DNA of 64,000 nt, from positions 581,220 through 645,219 of the forward strand of contig NZ_OUMZ01000005.1 of NCBI RefSeq assembly GCF_900327775.1, read 5' to 3'. This document shows, one piece after another, positions 1-8,493 of this stretch. Numbering within the stretch: position 1 is the first letter of the stretch; each line of letters begins with the position of its first letter. Source of the stretch: Roseovarius sp. EL26. Lineage in GTDB: Bacteria; Pseudomonadota; Alphaproteobacteria; Rhodobacterales; Rhodobacteraceae. A program made the translations under genes and the position numbers. The notes under the pieces are model-generated. The model did no database searches. It was not told the origin of the DNA and worked only from the letters and a program-made list of their open reading frames with translations.

Positions 1-1
1 A

Positions 2-490
2 CACGCCGTTCGTGAGGATAGAGAAAAACGTTTGTGTCTTCGTGATCAGCATGCAGAGACGTTGATGATGCGCGCGTTGGCGCATCGGGAACACGATTCA
101 CTTGCTGTTGGGGCCGCAAGTTTTGTCGTGCAGATTGAGGCAGGAGTGCGGGTTGTTGCCACGCTTAATCCGTTCAGATTGGACGATGAAATAGCGTCAG
201 AAGCGTCGTTTCTGATGGACGGCGGGAACGCGGCCTCGATACTTGTTCTGGCAAATGCGAAGCCTGAGCTGGCTGCGGCGTCTGAGGCGCTTGCCTTGCT
301 GTATAACCTTACCCCGGCCGAGTGTGGTATCGCCGTAGCTGTAGCGCGGGGAGAGGCTCTATTGGATATTTCAGGGCGTAAAAACATCAGCCTCAATACG
401 GTGCGCAATCAGCTCAAATCGGTGTATGATAAATCTGGCGTACGCAGTCAGTCAGCACTGACGGCGTTAGTGCATCGCCTGGCGCCGTGA
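2..490 (+). CDS. LuxR-type HTH regulator, 5' end outside window
   Basis: The reading frame is open from the first bases of the window, so the true start lies upstream. A TTG at 32 is only an internal possibility. The C-terminal ~60 residues form a LuxR/GerE-type helix-turn-helix: LTPAE opens the domain, and SLNTVRNQLKSVYDKSGVRS matches the recognition helix and the following turn (families usually have TVRxHLxxIxxKxGVxxR). The part upstream of it is probably the end of a sensory domain of unidentified type. Function beyond DNA binding cannot be told because the N-terminus is missing. No target gene is evident; the next gene is a lectin on the same strand. Confidence 0.8.
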   Translation, partial: HAVREDREKRLCLRDQHAETLMMRALAHREHDSLAVGAASFVVQIEAGVRVVATLNPFRLDDEIASEASFLMDGGNAASILVLANAKPELAAASEALALLYNLTPAECGIAVAVARGEALLDISGRKNISLNTVRNQLKSVYDKSGVRSQSALTALVHRLAP

Positions 491-657
491 TGAGAAACGG
501 GTGTCTAATGGTGTGAAATCTCAATTAGGTCCTCAATTTACTCGTATTTTTGACGAAAACACAATTTATGAGATTGACGTGCCGTGCGACTCTCTTTGTA
601 TTATACTACAGACGCGGATTTGGTAGCGTGAAAATATAGTGTGTTGTTGACGTTTAT

Positions 658-1008
658 ATGAAACAATTGGTTAATCAGATCGTCGGGATTGATCAGGGTG
701 ATAATATCCTGTTCTCAGATTTTGAAGATGGCGGTGAGATGTGGACGGGCAAAGGCCCGCGCATGCGCCGCAAAGCGCTTCGGTTCAGTCAACCTTTCAA
801 GTCGCCGCCTGCAGTACATGTAGCCCTCTCGATGTGGGATATGGATACGGCGGTCAATGCGCGGGCGGATGTCTCTGCTGAAAATATTACCAAGAATGGC
901 TTTGATGTCATATTTCGAACTTGGGGGGACACGCGAGTGGCTCGGGCTCGTATCAGCTGGTTGGCTATCGGTGCGCTTGGGCATGCCGATGACTGGGAGC
1001 TTTATTGA
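658..1008 (+). CDS. H-type lectin domain protein
   Basis: A 116-residue protein. Residues ~48-105 carry the H-type lectin signature (Pfam PF09458 family, first seen in discoidin and Helix pomatia agglutinin): VHVALSMWDMD, a short loop with ADV, NGFDVIFRTWGDTRVARARISWLAIG. That family binds terminal GalNAc-type sugars as a six-stranded beta sandwich. No signal peptide is visible, so it is either cytoplasmic or exported by a non-classical route. The ATG at 658 gives the full family N-terminus. The gene stands alone, 167 bp after the LuxR-type gene and ~90 bp before the AspA-like hydrolase. The sugar specificity cannot be read from sequence. Confidence 0.75.
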   Translation: MKQLVNQIVGIDQGDNILFSDFEDGGEMWTGKGPRMRRKALRFSQPFKSPPAVHVALSMWDMDTAVNARADVSAENITKNGFDVIFRTWGDTRVARARISWLAIGALGHADDWELY

Positions 1009-1095
1009 CACAGTCGTTGTCTTGCTGACTGCCATGAATGGACAGTCACGCAAATATTTCCTATCGGAGCCTGAGTGAAGCAGAAAGCAGACCCC

Positions 1096-2130
1096 ATGGC
1101 AAAGCGCAAACCCTTTGAAATTGGCGACCATGAAGTTGAAGCCGGAACACGGCGAACCATCGATGTCCCTGTCAGTACGCTTAGCGATCACACACCGGTC
1201 AACCTGTCGGTACATGTGGTGCACGGGCGCAAACCCGGCCCGATATTGTTTGTCTCAGCCGCCATTCACGGGGATGAGGTGATCGGGGTGGAGATCGTGC
1301 GGCGCCTGCTCAAGGCGACAGCGCTAAAATCGATGGCTGGCACCTTGCTGGCGGTGCCAATTGTGAACACCTATGGATTTTTGAACCATTCACGTTACCT
1401 GCCAGACCGGCGTGATCTCAATCGCTGTTTTCCCGGCGGAAGTCAGGGATCGATGGCCTCTCGCTTAGCACATATTTTCATGACGGAAGTGGTCCGGCGT
1501 TCAAATGTCGGGATTGATTTGCATTCAGCGGCGATCCACCGCAACAACCTGCCGCAGATCAGACTAACCACCGGCAATCAGCACCTGGCCGAGCTGGGGC
1601 GTGCCTTTGGTGCGCCGGTGATGATGCAATCCAAGCTGCGCGAAGGTTCTTTGCGTATGGCGGCAGAAGAGGCTGGCGTCGATGTATTGCTGTTTGAGGC
1701 TGGCGAAGGGTTGCGTTTTGATGAACTGGCTGCGCGTTCAGGCGTCAGTGGTATCCTGCGGGTCATGCAGCATTTGGGCATGGTTGGCAGCAAAGGGGTG
1801 CCGAAAGTCAAACATGCACCGGTTTTGGCCGGAGATTCGAGCTGGTACAGGGCACCGGCAGGCGGGTTGTTCCGTGGCTATGTTACCATTGGCGATGTAG
1901 TGCAACCGGGCACCGTACTGGGCGCCATCTCTGATCCGTTCGGTGAAGTGGAAGACGAGGTCTATGCTGAAACGCATGGGATCGTTATTGGCCGAACGAA
2001 CATGCCTGGTGTCTATGAGGGTGATGCCCTTTTTCACATTGCGGAAACTGCGCGGGCGGATGCGGCTGCCGAAGGGGTAAATGCCCAACTTGAGGCAGCC
2101 CCACTGTTTGATGAAGATGAGATCATCTGA
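1096..2130 (+). CDS. AspA/AstE-family zinc hydrolase (succinylglutamate desuccinylase-like)
   Basis: A 344-residue protein of the succinylglutamate desuccinylase/aspartoacylase family (M14-like carboxypeptidase fold). Zinc ligands and active site are visible: AAIHGDEVIGVE (His and Glu ligands), the RRDLNRCFPG loop, and GIDLHSA (third ligand). The C-terminal ~100 residues form the biotinyl-like beta barrel typical of the larger AstE-like members (APAGGLFRG, GTVLGAISDPFG). Such enzymes remove an acyl group from an N-acyl amino acid or ectoine-like substrate; the substrate here is unknown. The start is taken at ATG 1096 (MAKRKPFEI); a GTG at 1075 with GGAG eight bases before it is an in-frame alternative. 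Confidence 0.85.
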   Translation: MAKRKPFEIGDHEVEAGTRRTIDVPVSTLSDHTPVNLSVHVVHGRKPGPILFVSAAIHGDEVIGVEIVRRLLKATALKSMAGTLLAVPIVNTYGFLNHSRYLPDRRDLNRCFPGGSQGSMASRLAHIFMTEVVRRSNVGIDLHSAAIHRNNLPQIRLTTGNQHLAELGRAFGAPVMMQSKLREGSLRMAAEEAGVDVLLFEAGEGLRFDELAARSGVSGILRVMQHLGMVGSKGVPKVKHAPVLAGDSSWYRAPAGGLFRGYVTIGDVVQPGTVLGAISDPFGEVEDEVYAETHGIVIGRTNMPGVYEGDALFHIAETARADAAAEGVNAQLEAAPLFDEDEII

Positions 2131-2553
2131 AACGCCACGATTGTTAACCAGCTAGACAGCATCGTTAACCAACACGTTTAGGCCACATCATATTTCGATA
2201 ACGTATCTGTAAGGCTTTTACAGAGTATGGAATTCGCTGCATGCACTCCTGCGTTTTCTCGTTGATGAGCGCTGTGTGTACAGTGGCTTGCCAATAATAC
2301 CAAAACTATTGGTTCTGTGGTTTTAGGGTGGATATATATTAAGAAATTATTTCACAAAGAGCACCTTTGCCCGGCTAGTCAGGCAACATCGGCAGATCAA
2401 AACGTCAATTGCCATTCGTTAAATCAACCGTGGGCTGTGTTGGGCTATGCAAATGTAATTTTGAACCTATAATCGACCTATAATAAAGTATGTGTCCACA
2501 CCAAAGCGCGAGCAGAAATTTCTATTGAATTTTATCTGGGGAGACTAATTATC
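2131..2553. other. 423-bp non-coding region upstream of the sulfatase
   Basis: No plausible gene. It is AT-richer than its surroundings. Two GTTAACC boxes lie 21 bp apart (2143-2149 and 2164-2170), right after the hydrolase gene. Near the sulfatase, the sequence ACCTATAAT occurs twice in tandem, giving two TATAAT -10-like hexamers at 2468-2473 and 2479-2484. No good -35 box accompanies either of them. A ribosome-binding site (GGGGAGA) precedes the sulfatase ATG. Promoter assignment is inference. Confidence 0.4.
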
Positions 2554-4122
2554 ATGTCGCATATCTTTCGAAGGCTGGCGCAAGCATCCGCTGCTTTAAT
2601 CTTATTTACCGGGCTTGCATCGGCACAAGAGGTCGACAAGCCAAACATACTTGTCATTTGGGGCGATGACATCGGCCAATCAAATATTTCGGCCTACACC
2701 ATGGGCTTGATGGGGTATCGAACCCCGAACATCGACCGTGTTGCAAATGAAGGGATGATTTTTACCGACTATTACGCTGAACAATCGTGCACTGCTGGCC
2801 GGTCATCGTTCATCACGGGGCAATCAGTGTTCCGTACAGGGTTATCCAAGGTGGGCATGCCTGGCGCGCCAGAAGGCATGCAGTTGGAAGACCCGACCAT
2901 TGCGGGCCTTCTGAAAGAGCAGGGTTATGCAACGGGCCAGTTCGGCAAAAACCATTTGGGTGACAGAGATGAGATGTTGCCAACAAATCATGGGTTTGAT
3001 GAGTTTTTTGGCAACCTTTACCACCTGAATGCCGAGGAGGAGCCCGAGAACGAGGATTATCCTACCGATCCAGCGTTCCGCGAGCAATTTGGCCCTCGGG
3101 GTGTGATTAAATCGTCTGCAGATGGCTCAATCGAAGACACGGGGCCACTGACACGCAAGCGGATGGAGACTGTGGATGAGGAAACCCTTGCAGGGGCCAT
3201 CGACTTTATCAAACGTAAAGAAGCAGAAGGTGTTCCATGGTTTGTCTGGTGGAATGGCACACGCATGCACTTCCGCACGCATGTGAAAGATGACATGCGG
3301 GCGCAGGCCAATGACATCATTGGTGGCGTTGCAGATGAATACACTGCCGGGATGCTTGAGCACGATATGCATGTAGGTCAGTTGTTGGATTTGCTGGATG
3401 AGTTGGGAATCGCAGACAAGACCTTTGTTCAATATTCAACGGACAATGGGCCCCACATGAACACCTGGCCTGATGCGGCTATGACGCCGTTCCGTGGTGA
3501 GAAGAACACCAACTGGGAGGGTGGCTTCCGGGTTCCTGCGATGGTTCGTTGGCCGGGAAAAATCGAACCAGGTTCGGTGTCGAACGAGATCATGCATCAT
3601 ATGGACTGGTTGCCAACATTCCTGGCGATGGCCGGTGTTCCGGATATCAAGGAGCAGCTTTTGTCAGGTGACGTCGAAGCGATTGGGCGCAGCTACAAAG
3701 TTCACCTAGATGGTTATAATTCTCTAGATTACCTTCTGGGCGAGGAAGATGCGTCGCCTCGGAACGAGGTTCTCTATTTCTCGGATGATGGCGATCTGAC
3801 GGCACTTCGTTATGGCGATTGGAAGGCGATTTTCCTTGAGCACAGATACCCGCAAACACTGCAGGCATGGGCTGAGCCATGGACAGAGCTGCGTATTCCG
3901 TTGCTGTTTAATTTACGCCGCGACCCGTATGAACGGGCCAATATCACGTCCAACACGTATTGGGACTGGTATATCGACCGAGTCTACCTGCTGCTACCAG
4001 CAGCCGACTATGTGGGGCAGTTCCTTGCGACGTTCGAGGAATTCCCTCCACGTCAGGAGCCGGGTAGCTTCACGATCGGAGACGCCAAGGACAAAATACT
4101 GGGGCAGATCGGCTCCAAATAA
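2554..4122 (+). CDS. exported arylsulfatase (type I, Cys-type)
   Basis: A 522-residue sulfatase with a signal peptide (residues 1-24, cleavage after ASA). Active-site elements in order: PNILVIWGDDIG (metal aspartates), SCTAGRSS with Cys79 (converted to formylglycine in the family motif C-x-A/P-x-R), QFGKNHLGD (Lys/His), and STDNGPHMNTWPD followed by GEKNTNWEGGFRVP. It hydrolyses sulfate esters, in the periplasm or outside the cell. The substrate is not predictable. It is followed 64 bp downstream by an exported HAD phosphatase on the same strand, probably cotranscribed. A paralogue of nearly identical layout lies at 26389-27963, also with its Cys at residue 79. No formylglycine-generating enzyme is encoded in this window. 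Confidence 0.9.
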   Translation: MSHIFRRLAQASAALILFTGLASAQEVDKPNILVIWGDDIGQSNISAYTMGLMGYRTPNIDRVANEGMIFTDYYAEQSCTAGRSSFITGQSVFRTGLSKVGMPGAPEGMQLEDPTIAGLLKEQGYATGQFGKNHLGDRDEMLPTNHGFDEFFGNLYHLNAEEEPENEDYPTDPAFREQFGPRGVIKSSADGSIEDTGPLTRKRMETVDEETLAGAIDFIKRKEAEGVPWFVWWNGTRMHFRTHVKDDMRAQANDIIGGVADEYTAGMLEHDMHVGQLLDLLDELGIADKTFVQYSTDNGPHMNTWPDAAMTPFRGEKNTNWEGGFRVPAMVRWPGKIEPGSVSNEIMHHMDWLPTFLAMAGVPDIKEQLLSGDVEAIGRSYKVHLDGYNSLDYLLGEEDASPRNEVLYFSDDGDLTALRYGDWKAIFLEHRYPQTLQAWAEPWTELRIPLLFNLRRDPYERANITSNTYWDWYIDRVYLLLPAADYVGQFLATFEEFPPRQEPGSFTIGDAKDKILGQIGSK

Positions 4123-4186
4123 GAGTCTCGTGATTTTATCGGGTTCCGGAGTGTTTCGGGGCCCGTTCGATATTTTGGAGATTGCC

Positions 4187-5161
4187 ATGAAGAAATTATT
4201 TTCAGTTGGAATGTCTTTGGTTTTGCTTCCTGCAATTGCATCCACCGACCCATTACCATCTTGGGAAGGGGATTCTGAAACGCAAATTGTTGAATTTGTA
4301 CAATCGGTTACCGACCCTAATTCAGAAGATTATGTTATCCCTTCTGATCGTATCGCAGTATTCGATAATGACGGTACTTTGTGGGGCGAGCAGCCGGCCT
4401 ATTTTCAGTTGATCTATGCCGTTGATCAGGTTGCTAAGATGGCCGATGCGGATCCATCCATACTCACGTCTGACGCGCTTAAGGCTGCGGCGGCGGGCGA
4501 CTACCAGAGCCTTATGGCTACTGGCAAAGAGGGTGTGATTGAGGTTCTTAAAATAACCCATTCCGGCATGACGGTAGATAGCTTTCAGGAGGCTGTCGCA
4601 GACTGGCTTGCCACTGCGACACACCCTAAAACGGGCCTGCCGTATGACCAGATGACTTATCAGCCGATGGTCGAATTGCTTCGTTACCTGCGTGATGAAG
4701 GCTTTAAGACTTATATCGTGTCAGGTGGTGGGGTCCATTTCATGCGCGTCTTCACGCAAGAAGCTTACGGCATACCAACCGAGCAGGTCATCGGAACTTA
4801 CACCGAAACCGAATATCAGGTGACAGATGGTGTGCCGCAGATCGTCAAGGCGCCTGCCATTGGGTTTGTGGATGACAAAGAAGGTAAGCCTATCAATATT
4901 GAGCGCATAATTGGCAAACGCCCCATCATTGCCGGCGGTAATTCTGACGGTGATTTCGCCATGTTGGAATGGTCGACTGCGGGTGAGGGCCCACGGCTGG
5001 GCATTCTTGTTCATCACACGGATTCTGAGCGCGAATGGGCCTATGACCGCGAAGGCCATATTGGCGTTCTTAACCGAGGCTTGGACGAGGCTGCAGAGCG
5101 TGGTTGGGTCCTGGTTGATATGGCAAATGACTGGTCACGCGTTTTTACAGGGTTTCAATGA
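4187..5161 (+). CDS. exported HAD-superfamily phosphatase
   Basis: A 324-residue HAD hydrolase. Motif I is VFDNDGTLW (nucleophile Asp60, general acid Asp62), motif II is the serine in IVSGGG, and motif III/IV is GGNSDGDFAML. The layout resembles phosphoserine-phosphatase-type HADs with a large alpha-helical cap. The first ~19 residues (MKKLFSVGMSLVLLPAIAS) are a signal peptide, so the enzyme acts outside the cytoplasm, which is unusual for HADs. The start at ATG 4187 is set by GGAG six bases upstream and by the signal peptide; the frame is open far upstream inside the sulfatase gene, but that extension is not plausible. It sits directly behind the arylsulfatase, suggesting paired release of sulfate and phosphate or action on a shared substrate (inference). 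Confidence 0.8.
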   Translation: MKKLFSVGMSLVLLPAIASTDPLPSWEGDSETQIVEFVQSVTDPNSEDYVIPSDRIAVFDNDGTLWGEQPAYFQLIYAVDQVAKMADADPSILTSDALKAAAAGDYQSLMATGKEGVIEVLKITHSGMTVDSFQEAVADWLATATHPKTGLPYDQMTYQPMVELLRYLRDEGFKTYIVSGGGVHFMRVFTQEAYGIPTEQVIGTYTETEYQVTDGVPQIVKAPAIGFVDDKEGKPINIERIIGKRPIIAGGNSDGDFAMLEWSTAGEGPRLGILVHHTDSEREWAYDREGHIGVLNRGLDEAAERGWVLVDMANDWSRVFTGFQ

Positions 5162-5183
5162 TATAAACTCCGCAGTTTCGCGG

Positions 5184-5804
5184 TTAAGGGGATTTGTGGC
5201 GCCAAGCGGCCCATGCCTCGGGCGTGTCGAGATCGGTGGTCGCGTGCATGTCCGTCAGGGGGATCAACGTCACTTTTTCCTGTTTTAGCAAAGCGTTTGC
5301 GCCCCGGTCCCCCGTAAGGGTGTTTAAACGCTTAAACATACGCTGCGGAAAGATGACGGGATGGCCGGGCGTGCCATTGATATCGCATGCCCGGAATACG
5401 GATTGCGGCGCAGTCGTATATTCTACAATCATCTTCTGCAGGTCTATTGACGTAATCTCAGGCAGGTCTGCCAGCAAGACCATCAAGCTGTTCAATTTTT
5501 TCCGCTGTGCCCACTGTGCCCCTGCGCGAATTGAGGCTGCCAGCCCTTCGGATGCATCTTGGCAGGAGATAAGCGTTAAGGAAGGCCTGGCGAGCGAGGC
5601 AAGCAAGCTGTGCCGTAAAGATGGCGTTGCGGGGAGAGTAACACAGACCTGCATTCCAGTGTCGAGTGCAAGTTGGGTTTGGCGCTGGAGCAAGGGCTGA
5701 CCTTCAACCCGCTCCAGAAGCTTGTCAGAGCCGCGCATACGCGAGGACGCCCCTGCAGCGGGGATCAGGATTGCCAAGTCGGTGTTTGATGGTATCGAGT
5801 TCAT
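5184..5804 (-). CDS. MobA-like NTP transferase (molybdenum cofactor cytidylyltransferase type)
   Basis: A 206-residue nucleotidyltransferase. Residues ~11-30 contain the family's nucleotide-binding motif (LIPAAGASSRMRGSDKLL), and VLLADLPEI near residue 110 gives the metal-binding aspartate. GTPGHPVIF matches the MobA/MocA pattern. Members add CMP or GMP to molybdopterin, often for xanthine-dehydrogenase-type enzymes. No molybdoenzyme lies next to it, so the exact nucleotide and client are uncertain. It converges on the HAD gene and ends 22 bp from it. Confidence 0.75.
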   Translation of the reverse strand: MNSIPSNTDLAILIPAAGASSRMRGSDKLLERVEGQPLLQRQTQLALDTGMQVCVTLPATPSLRHSLLASLARPSLTLISCQDASEGLAASIRAGAQWAQRKKLNSLMVLLADLPEITSIDLQKMIVEYTTAPQSVFRACDINGTPGHPVIFPQRMFKRLNTLTGDRGANALLKQEKVTLIPLTDMHATTDLDTPEAWAAWRHKSP

Positions 5805-5880
5805 ACGCCTGCGTCACAGTTTTGGATAAGCGCAGTCTGGCATGAGGCAGCATAAGGGGGAAGAGCCGCTTTGCTGTAGC

Positions 5881-6096
5881 TCAGTTTTCGCGCCCCTGTG
5901 CGATGAGGCGCGCTTGTAGTGTTTCGGTTTCTGGCGAACCGCTATCGAGGGCGAAGATGTAAGCATGTGTCAGGTAGAAACAGCTTGCGTCGACATCGTT
6001 CGCTTCATCCGCGGCTTGTGAGTACAAGCGCACCAAGGCGGGTTTATCACCCGCCTCATGCGCTGCGATCATTCGCGCGTCAAGCGTGTCGCTCAT
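5881..6096 (-). CDS. 71-residue protein coupled to the Rieske oxygenase
   Basis: A short, probably all-helical protein (MSDTLDARMIAAHEAG...). Its ATG overlaps the stop codon of the Rieske oxygenase gene in an ATGA arrangement (6093-6096), so it is translationally coupled to it. It has no cysteine pair, signal peptide or membrane segment. The spacing of its helices (DKPALVRLYSQAAD, DASCFYLTHAYIFAL) is reminiscent of a TPR-like hairpin. I do not recognise the family. Coupling suggests an accessory or assembly role for the oxygenase (inference). Confidence 0.75.
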   Translation of the reverse strand: MSDTLDARMIAAHEAGDKPALVRLYSQAADEANDVDASCFYLTHAYIFALDSGSPETETLQARLIAQGREN

Positions 6097-7253
6097 TCAG
6101 CGGCCTGTTGCATGGCGCGGTAAGTTTCGATCTTGCCAGCCACCCAATCGTGGAAGCAATGTGTCGGGCTATCCATCACAGGTGAGAAACGCCCGCCATC
6201 AAAACCTTCGACATGGCGGCCTTTCTGCATACCCTCGACGACAAAAATATCTTCCTCGAACACCTCTTTCCACATCTTGGTATTGGTGGCCCGCAGGGAG
6301 TGATCTGTCTTTGGCACCGCATAGTAGAGGTGAATATGCTCAACCGTTTTTTCGGTGCTGATTGGGTTCAGTACGATGGTGAAGGCGTGATCCCGCTGAA
6401 CACCCAGCAAAACATTGGGATATACGGCGATATATTCGGCCTGCTCGCCCCATTTTGGGCCGACCACAGGAAAATCAGGGAAGCTCTTTCCCTCTTCGTC
6501 TTTGAGTTGGCGATAGACGGTTGTGCCCTGGCCCGAGTATTGGCCGTATTCTTCGATGTTGTAGTGATCTTCCAGGCGAGAATAGCTGTTTAACCCCGGA
6601 TGCACCCAAGGCAGGTGGTAGCTTTCGCAGTAGTTTTCGATCGCCAGTTTCCAGTTGGTTTTGAGGTGCAGTTCAAAGTGGCTGTCGGTTCCGCCATGAT
6701 ACAGCGGCAGATCAAATTCTTTCCAACGCTCAATAAGATCTGCGTTTACTTCCTCAAAGGTCGGGGCCGTGCCTGAAAGGTTGACCCAGATTACATCGCG
6801 CCAGATATGACTGCGGACTTCGATCAGGCCCAGCTCAGATTTATTGATCGATTCGTGGGTGTTGTATCCGGCGCCGCCAACATGTGGTGTGGCAACCAAG
6901 TTGCCTTTGGTTGAATAACACCAAGAGTGATAAGGGCAGCGGATCGCGCCTTCAATTTTGCGAGCTTCCTCCACCAGAATCATACCGCGGTGTCGGCAAA
7001 TGTTATGAAACACACGCACAACACCATCCTTGTCGCGAAGCAAAAGCAGAGGTTGCCCCAAAAATTCGATCGGCTTCGCGTCACCAGATTCAGGCACATC
7101 TGCCGCTACGGCTAGTCCAGCCCATTGAGTTTTCAGCAGCGCACTTTTTTCTTCCTCAAAAACAATGGGATCGACGTAGTGTGGATTGGGCAGGCCGTTG
7201 GCCTTGTCGACTGTGTTGCGCACATTTGACAGATCGGTGATGGGCTGCGGCAT
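6093..7253 (-). CDS. Rieske [2Fe-2S] ring-hydroxylating-type oxygenase, alpha subunit
   Basis: A 386-residue oxygenase. The Rieske cluster motif is complete: Cys86-x-His88 and, after 17 residues, Cys106-x-x-His109. The catalytic C-terminal domain follows, with the mononuclear-iron region around ENYCESYHLPWVHP. Members hydroxylate aromatic rings or demethylate quaternary amines (choline, carnitine and betaine oxygenases have the same architecture). Which substrate applies here is open. Start at ATG 7253 (MPQPITDLSN), supported by GGAG eight bases upstream; an upstream in-frame ATG at 7301 has no such site. No ferredoxin reductase is adjacent. The gene overlaps the 71-residue protein and lies ~195 bp downstream of an XRE regulator on the same strand. 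Confidence 0.85.
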   Translation of the reverse strand: MPQPITDLSNVRNTVDKANGLPNPHYVDPIVFEEEKSALLKTQWAGLAVAADVPESGDAKPIEFLGQPLLLLRDKDGVVRVFHNICRHRGMILVEEARKIEGAIRCPYHSWCYSTKGNLVATPHVGGAGYNTHESINKSELGLIEVRSHIWRDVIWVNLSGTAPTFEEVNADLIERWKEFDLPLYHGGTDSHFELHLKTNWKLAIENYCESYHLPWVHPGLNSYSRLEDHYNIEEYGQYSGQGTTVYRQLKDEEGKSFPDFPVVGPKWGEQAEYIAVYPNVLLGVQRDHAFTIVLNPISTEKTVEHIHLYYAVPKTDHSLRATNTKMWKEVFEEDIFVVEGMQKGRHVEGFDGGRFSPVMDSPTHCFHDWVAGKIETYRAMQQAAE

Positions 7254-7448
7254 CGTGGCTCTCCGTTTTTGGTGGCTGCTGGCAAATCGAATATGAGCCA
7301 ACGAAAATCATGGTCAAGGGACGGCTTCATCTGGGGTAGATGCGGTAGGGTCACCACCTCGCCTGCAGGCCATAATTTTATCAAATCGCGATCTTTGGTC
7401 AACTTTTCACGACATGCAGCACGCGTGAGGCGACATCTTTGCGGTGGA

Positions 7449-8315
7449 CTAACGGAATTCCTGTTCCAGACGTAAAAGCCGAATGTGGAACGGTGCCACA
7501 TCCTCTTGTGGGACCAGACCTGCCTGTCGGGCGCTTTTCATAACCGCGGCGGTGTCGTGTCCTATGTATTCGTAGACCATGCGCGTTGCGCGCCGACCGG
7601 TTACCTGTTCACGGGTGGTTCGGGTGGCATAACCTTCCCACAGATTGGATTGGAACGAAGTTTCCTGTGTCAAAAAATTGAATGAGCACGACATAGAATT
7701 GCGGTGCGAGACAATGGCCATGATGCCGTCTTCCTGACGCATGACCATGCCACGGTATTCACGGCTTTGTGGGTGTGTCGACAGGCCTTGCATCCGCAGC
7801 GCATCACGCGGTTCATAGCCACGCAGGAACGTGTATCCGGCATCACGTTTGACGTAGACAAGCCCCAAAACAAACTGATCATCATCAATGAAACTACGTC
7901 GGACAAAACGATAAAATCCGCTTGGGAAAATCTTATCATCAACATGAACAGGACCAGAACCAAAAAAACCACTTAGAACCGGATGGTTCAGTAGGTCAAT
8001 ATTGCGTGCCTTCAGGCTGTTGATTGGTTCCAGCAAAATCCGGGCGTCGACGCCGAAATAGTGGCAGATTTGGCTCAGAACGTCGGGGCGAGGGAAGCTT
8101 TCACCTGACAAATAACGATTGAATTGCGTTCTGTTGATCTTTAGCTCGCGGCAGATTCCGGCAACAGATGGATGTTGCGCGCAAAGCGCTCGGAGATTTT
8201 CGCCAAAAACCTTTCGCAATGCAGCAGGTTCATGCTGGGCGGCAATACTAGGGGAGGAGGCATAATTCACGAAATGGACCGCTCTGTAGGATTGTGAATG
8301 TACTACTACACTCAT
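7449..8315 (-). CDS. XRE-family regulator with uncharacterised C-terminal domain
   Basis: A 288-residue protein. An N-terminal helix-turn-helix lies at ~32-90 (FGENLRALCAQHPSVAGICRELKINRTQFNRYLSGESFPRPDVLSQICHYF split over the usual five helices). The rest (~100-288) is a long, probably beta-rich sensory domain that I cannot place in a family. Its gene runs in the same direction as the Rieske oxygenase downstream, and two inverted repeats lie just upstream (8352-8385), as expected for autoregulation. Control of the oxygenase is inferred from position only. No clear ribosome-binding site precedes the ATG, so the start could be further in. Confidence 0.75.
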   Translation of the reverse strand: MSVVVHSQSYRAVHFVNYASSPSIAAQHEPAALRKVFGENLRALCAQHPSVAGICRELKINRTQFNRYLSGESFPRPDVLSQICHYFGVDARILLEPINSLKARNIDLLNHPVLSGFFGSGPVHVDDKIFPSGFYRFVRRSFIDDDQFVLGLVYVKRDAGYTFLRGYEPRDALRMQGLSTHPQSREYRGMVMRQEDGIMAIVSHRNSMSCSFNFLTQETSFQSNLWEGYATRTTREQVTGRRATRMVYEYIGHDTAAVMKSARQAGLVPQEDVAPFHIRLLRLEQEFR

Positions 8316-8351
8316 TTCATTGGTTTCTAGTTATCGGCTTTCCGATTTTAT

Positions 8352-8385
8352 GTGTCCCAAGACACTGATGACGCTAATTGGCGTC
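8352..8385. promoter_or_regulatory. two adjacent inverted repeats upstream of the XRE gene
   Basis: GTGTC-CCAA-GACAC (8352-8365) and GACGC-TAATTG-GCGTC (8370-8385) are perfect 5-bp-arm palindromes separated by four bases. They sit in the spacer between the divergent XRE regulator and the 126-residue protein gene, where an operator would be expected. Binding by the XRE protein is inference. Confidence 0.45.
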
Positions 8386-8493
8386 GTTATTCCAAATGGG
8401 TGACACAAATTATGCATAATGGACACGCAAATAGGCATACCAGAAACGGTTTGAATGCCGATAATGACCCTATTGCGTAAAATAGGGGGACGC

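Noticed and set aside
3812..4186. Longer start for the HAD phosphatase inside the sulfatase gene
   Set aside because: The extension overlaps coding sequence of the sulfatase, lacks family similarity, and would bury the signal peptide.
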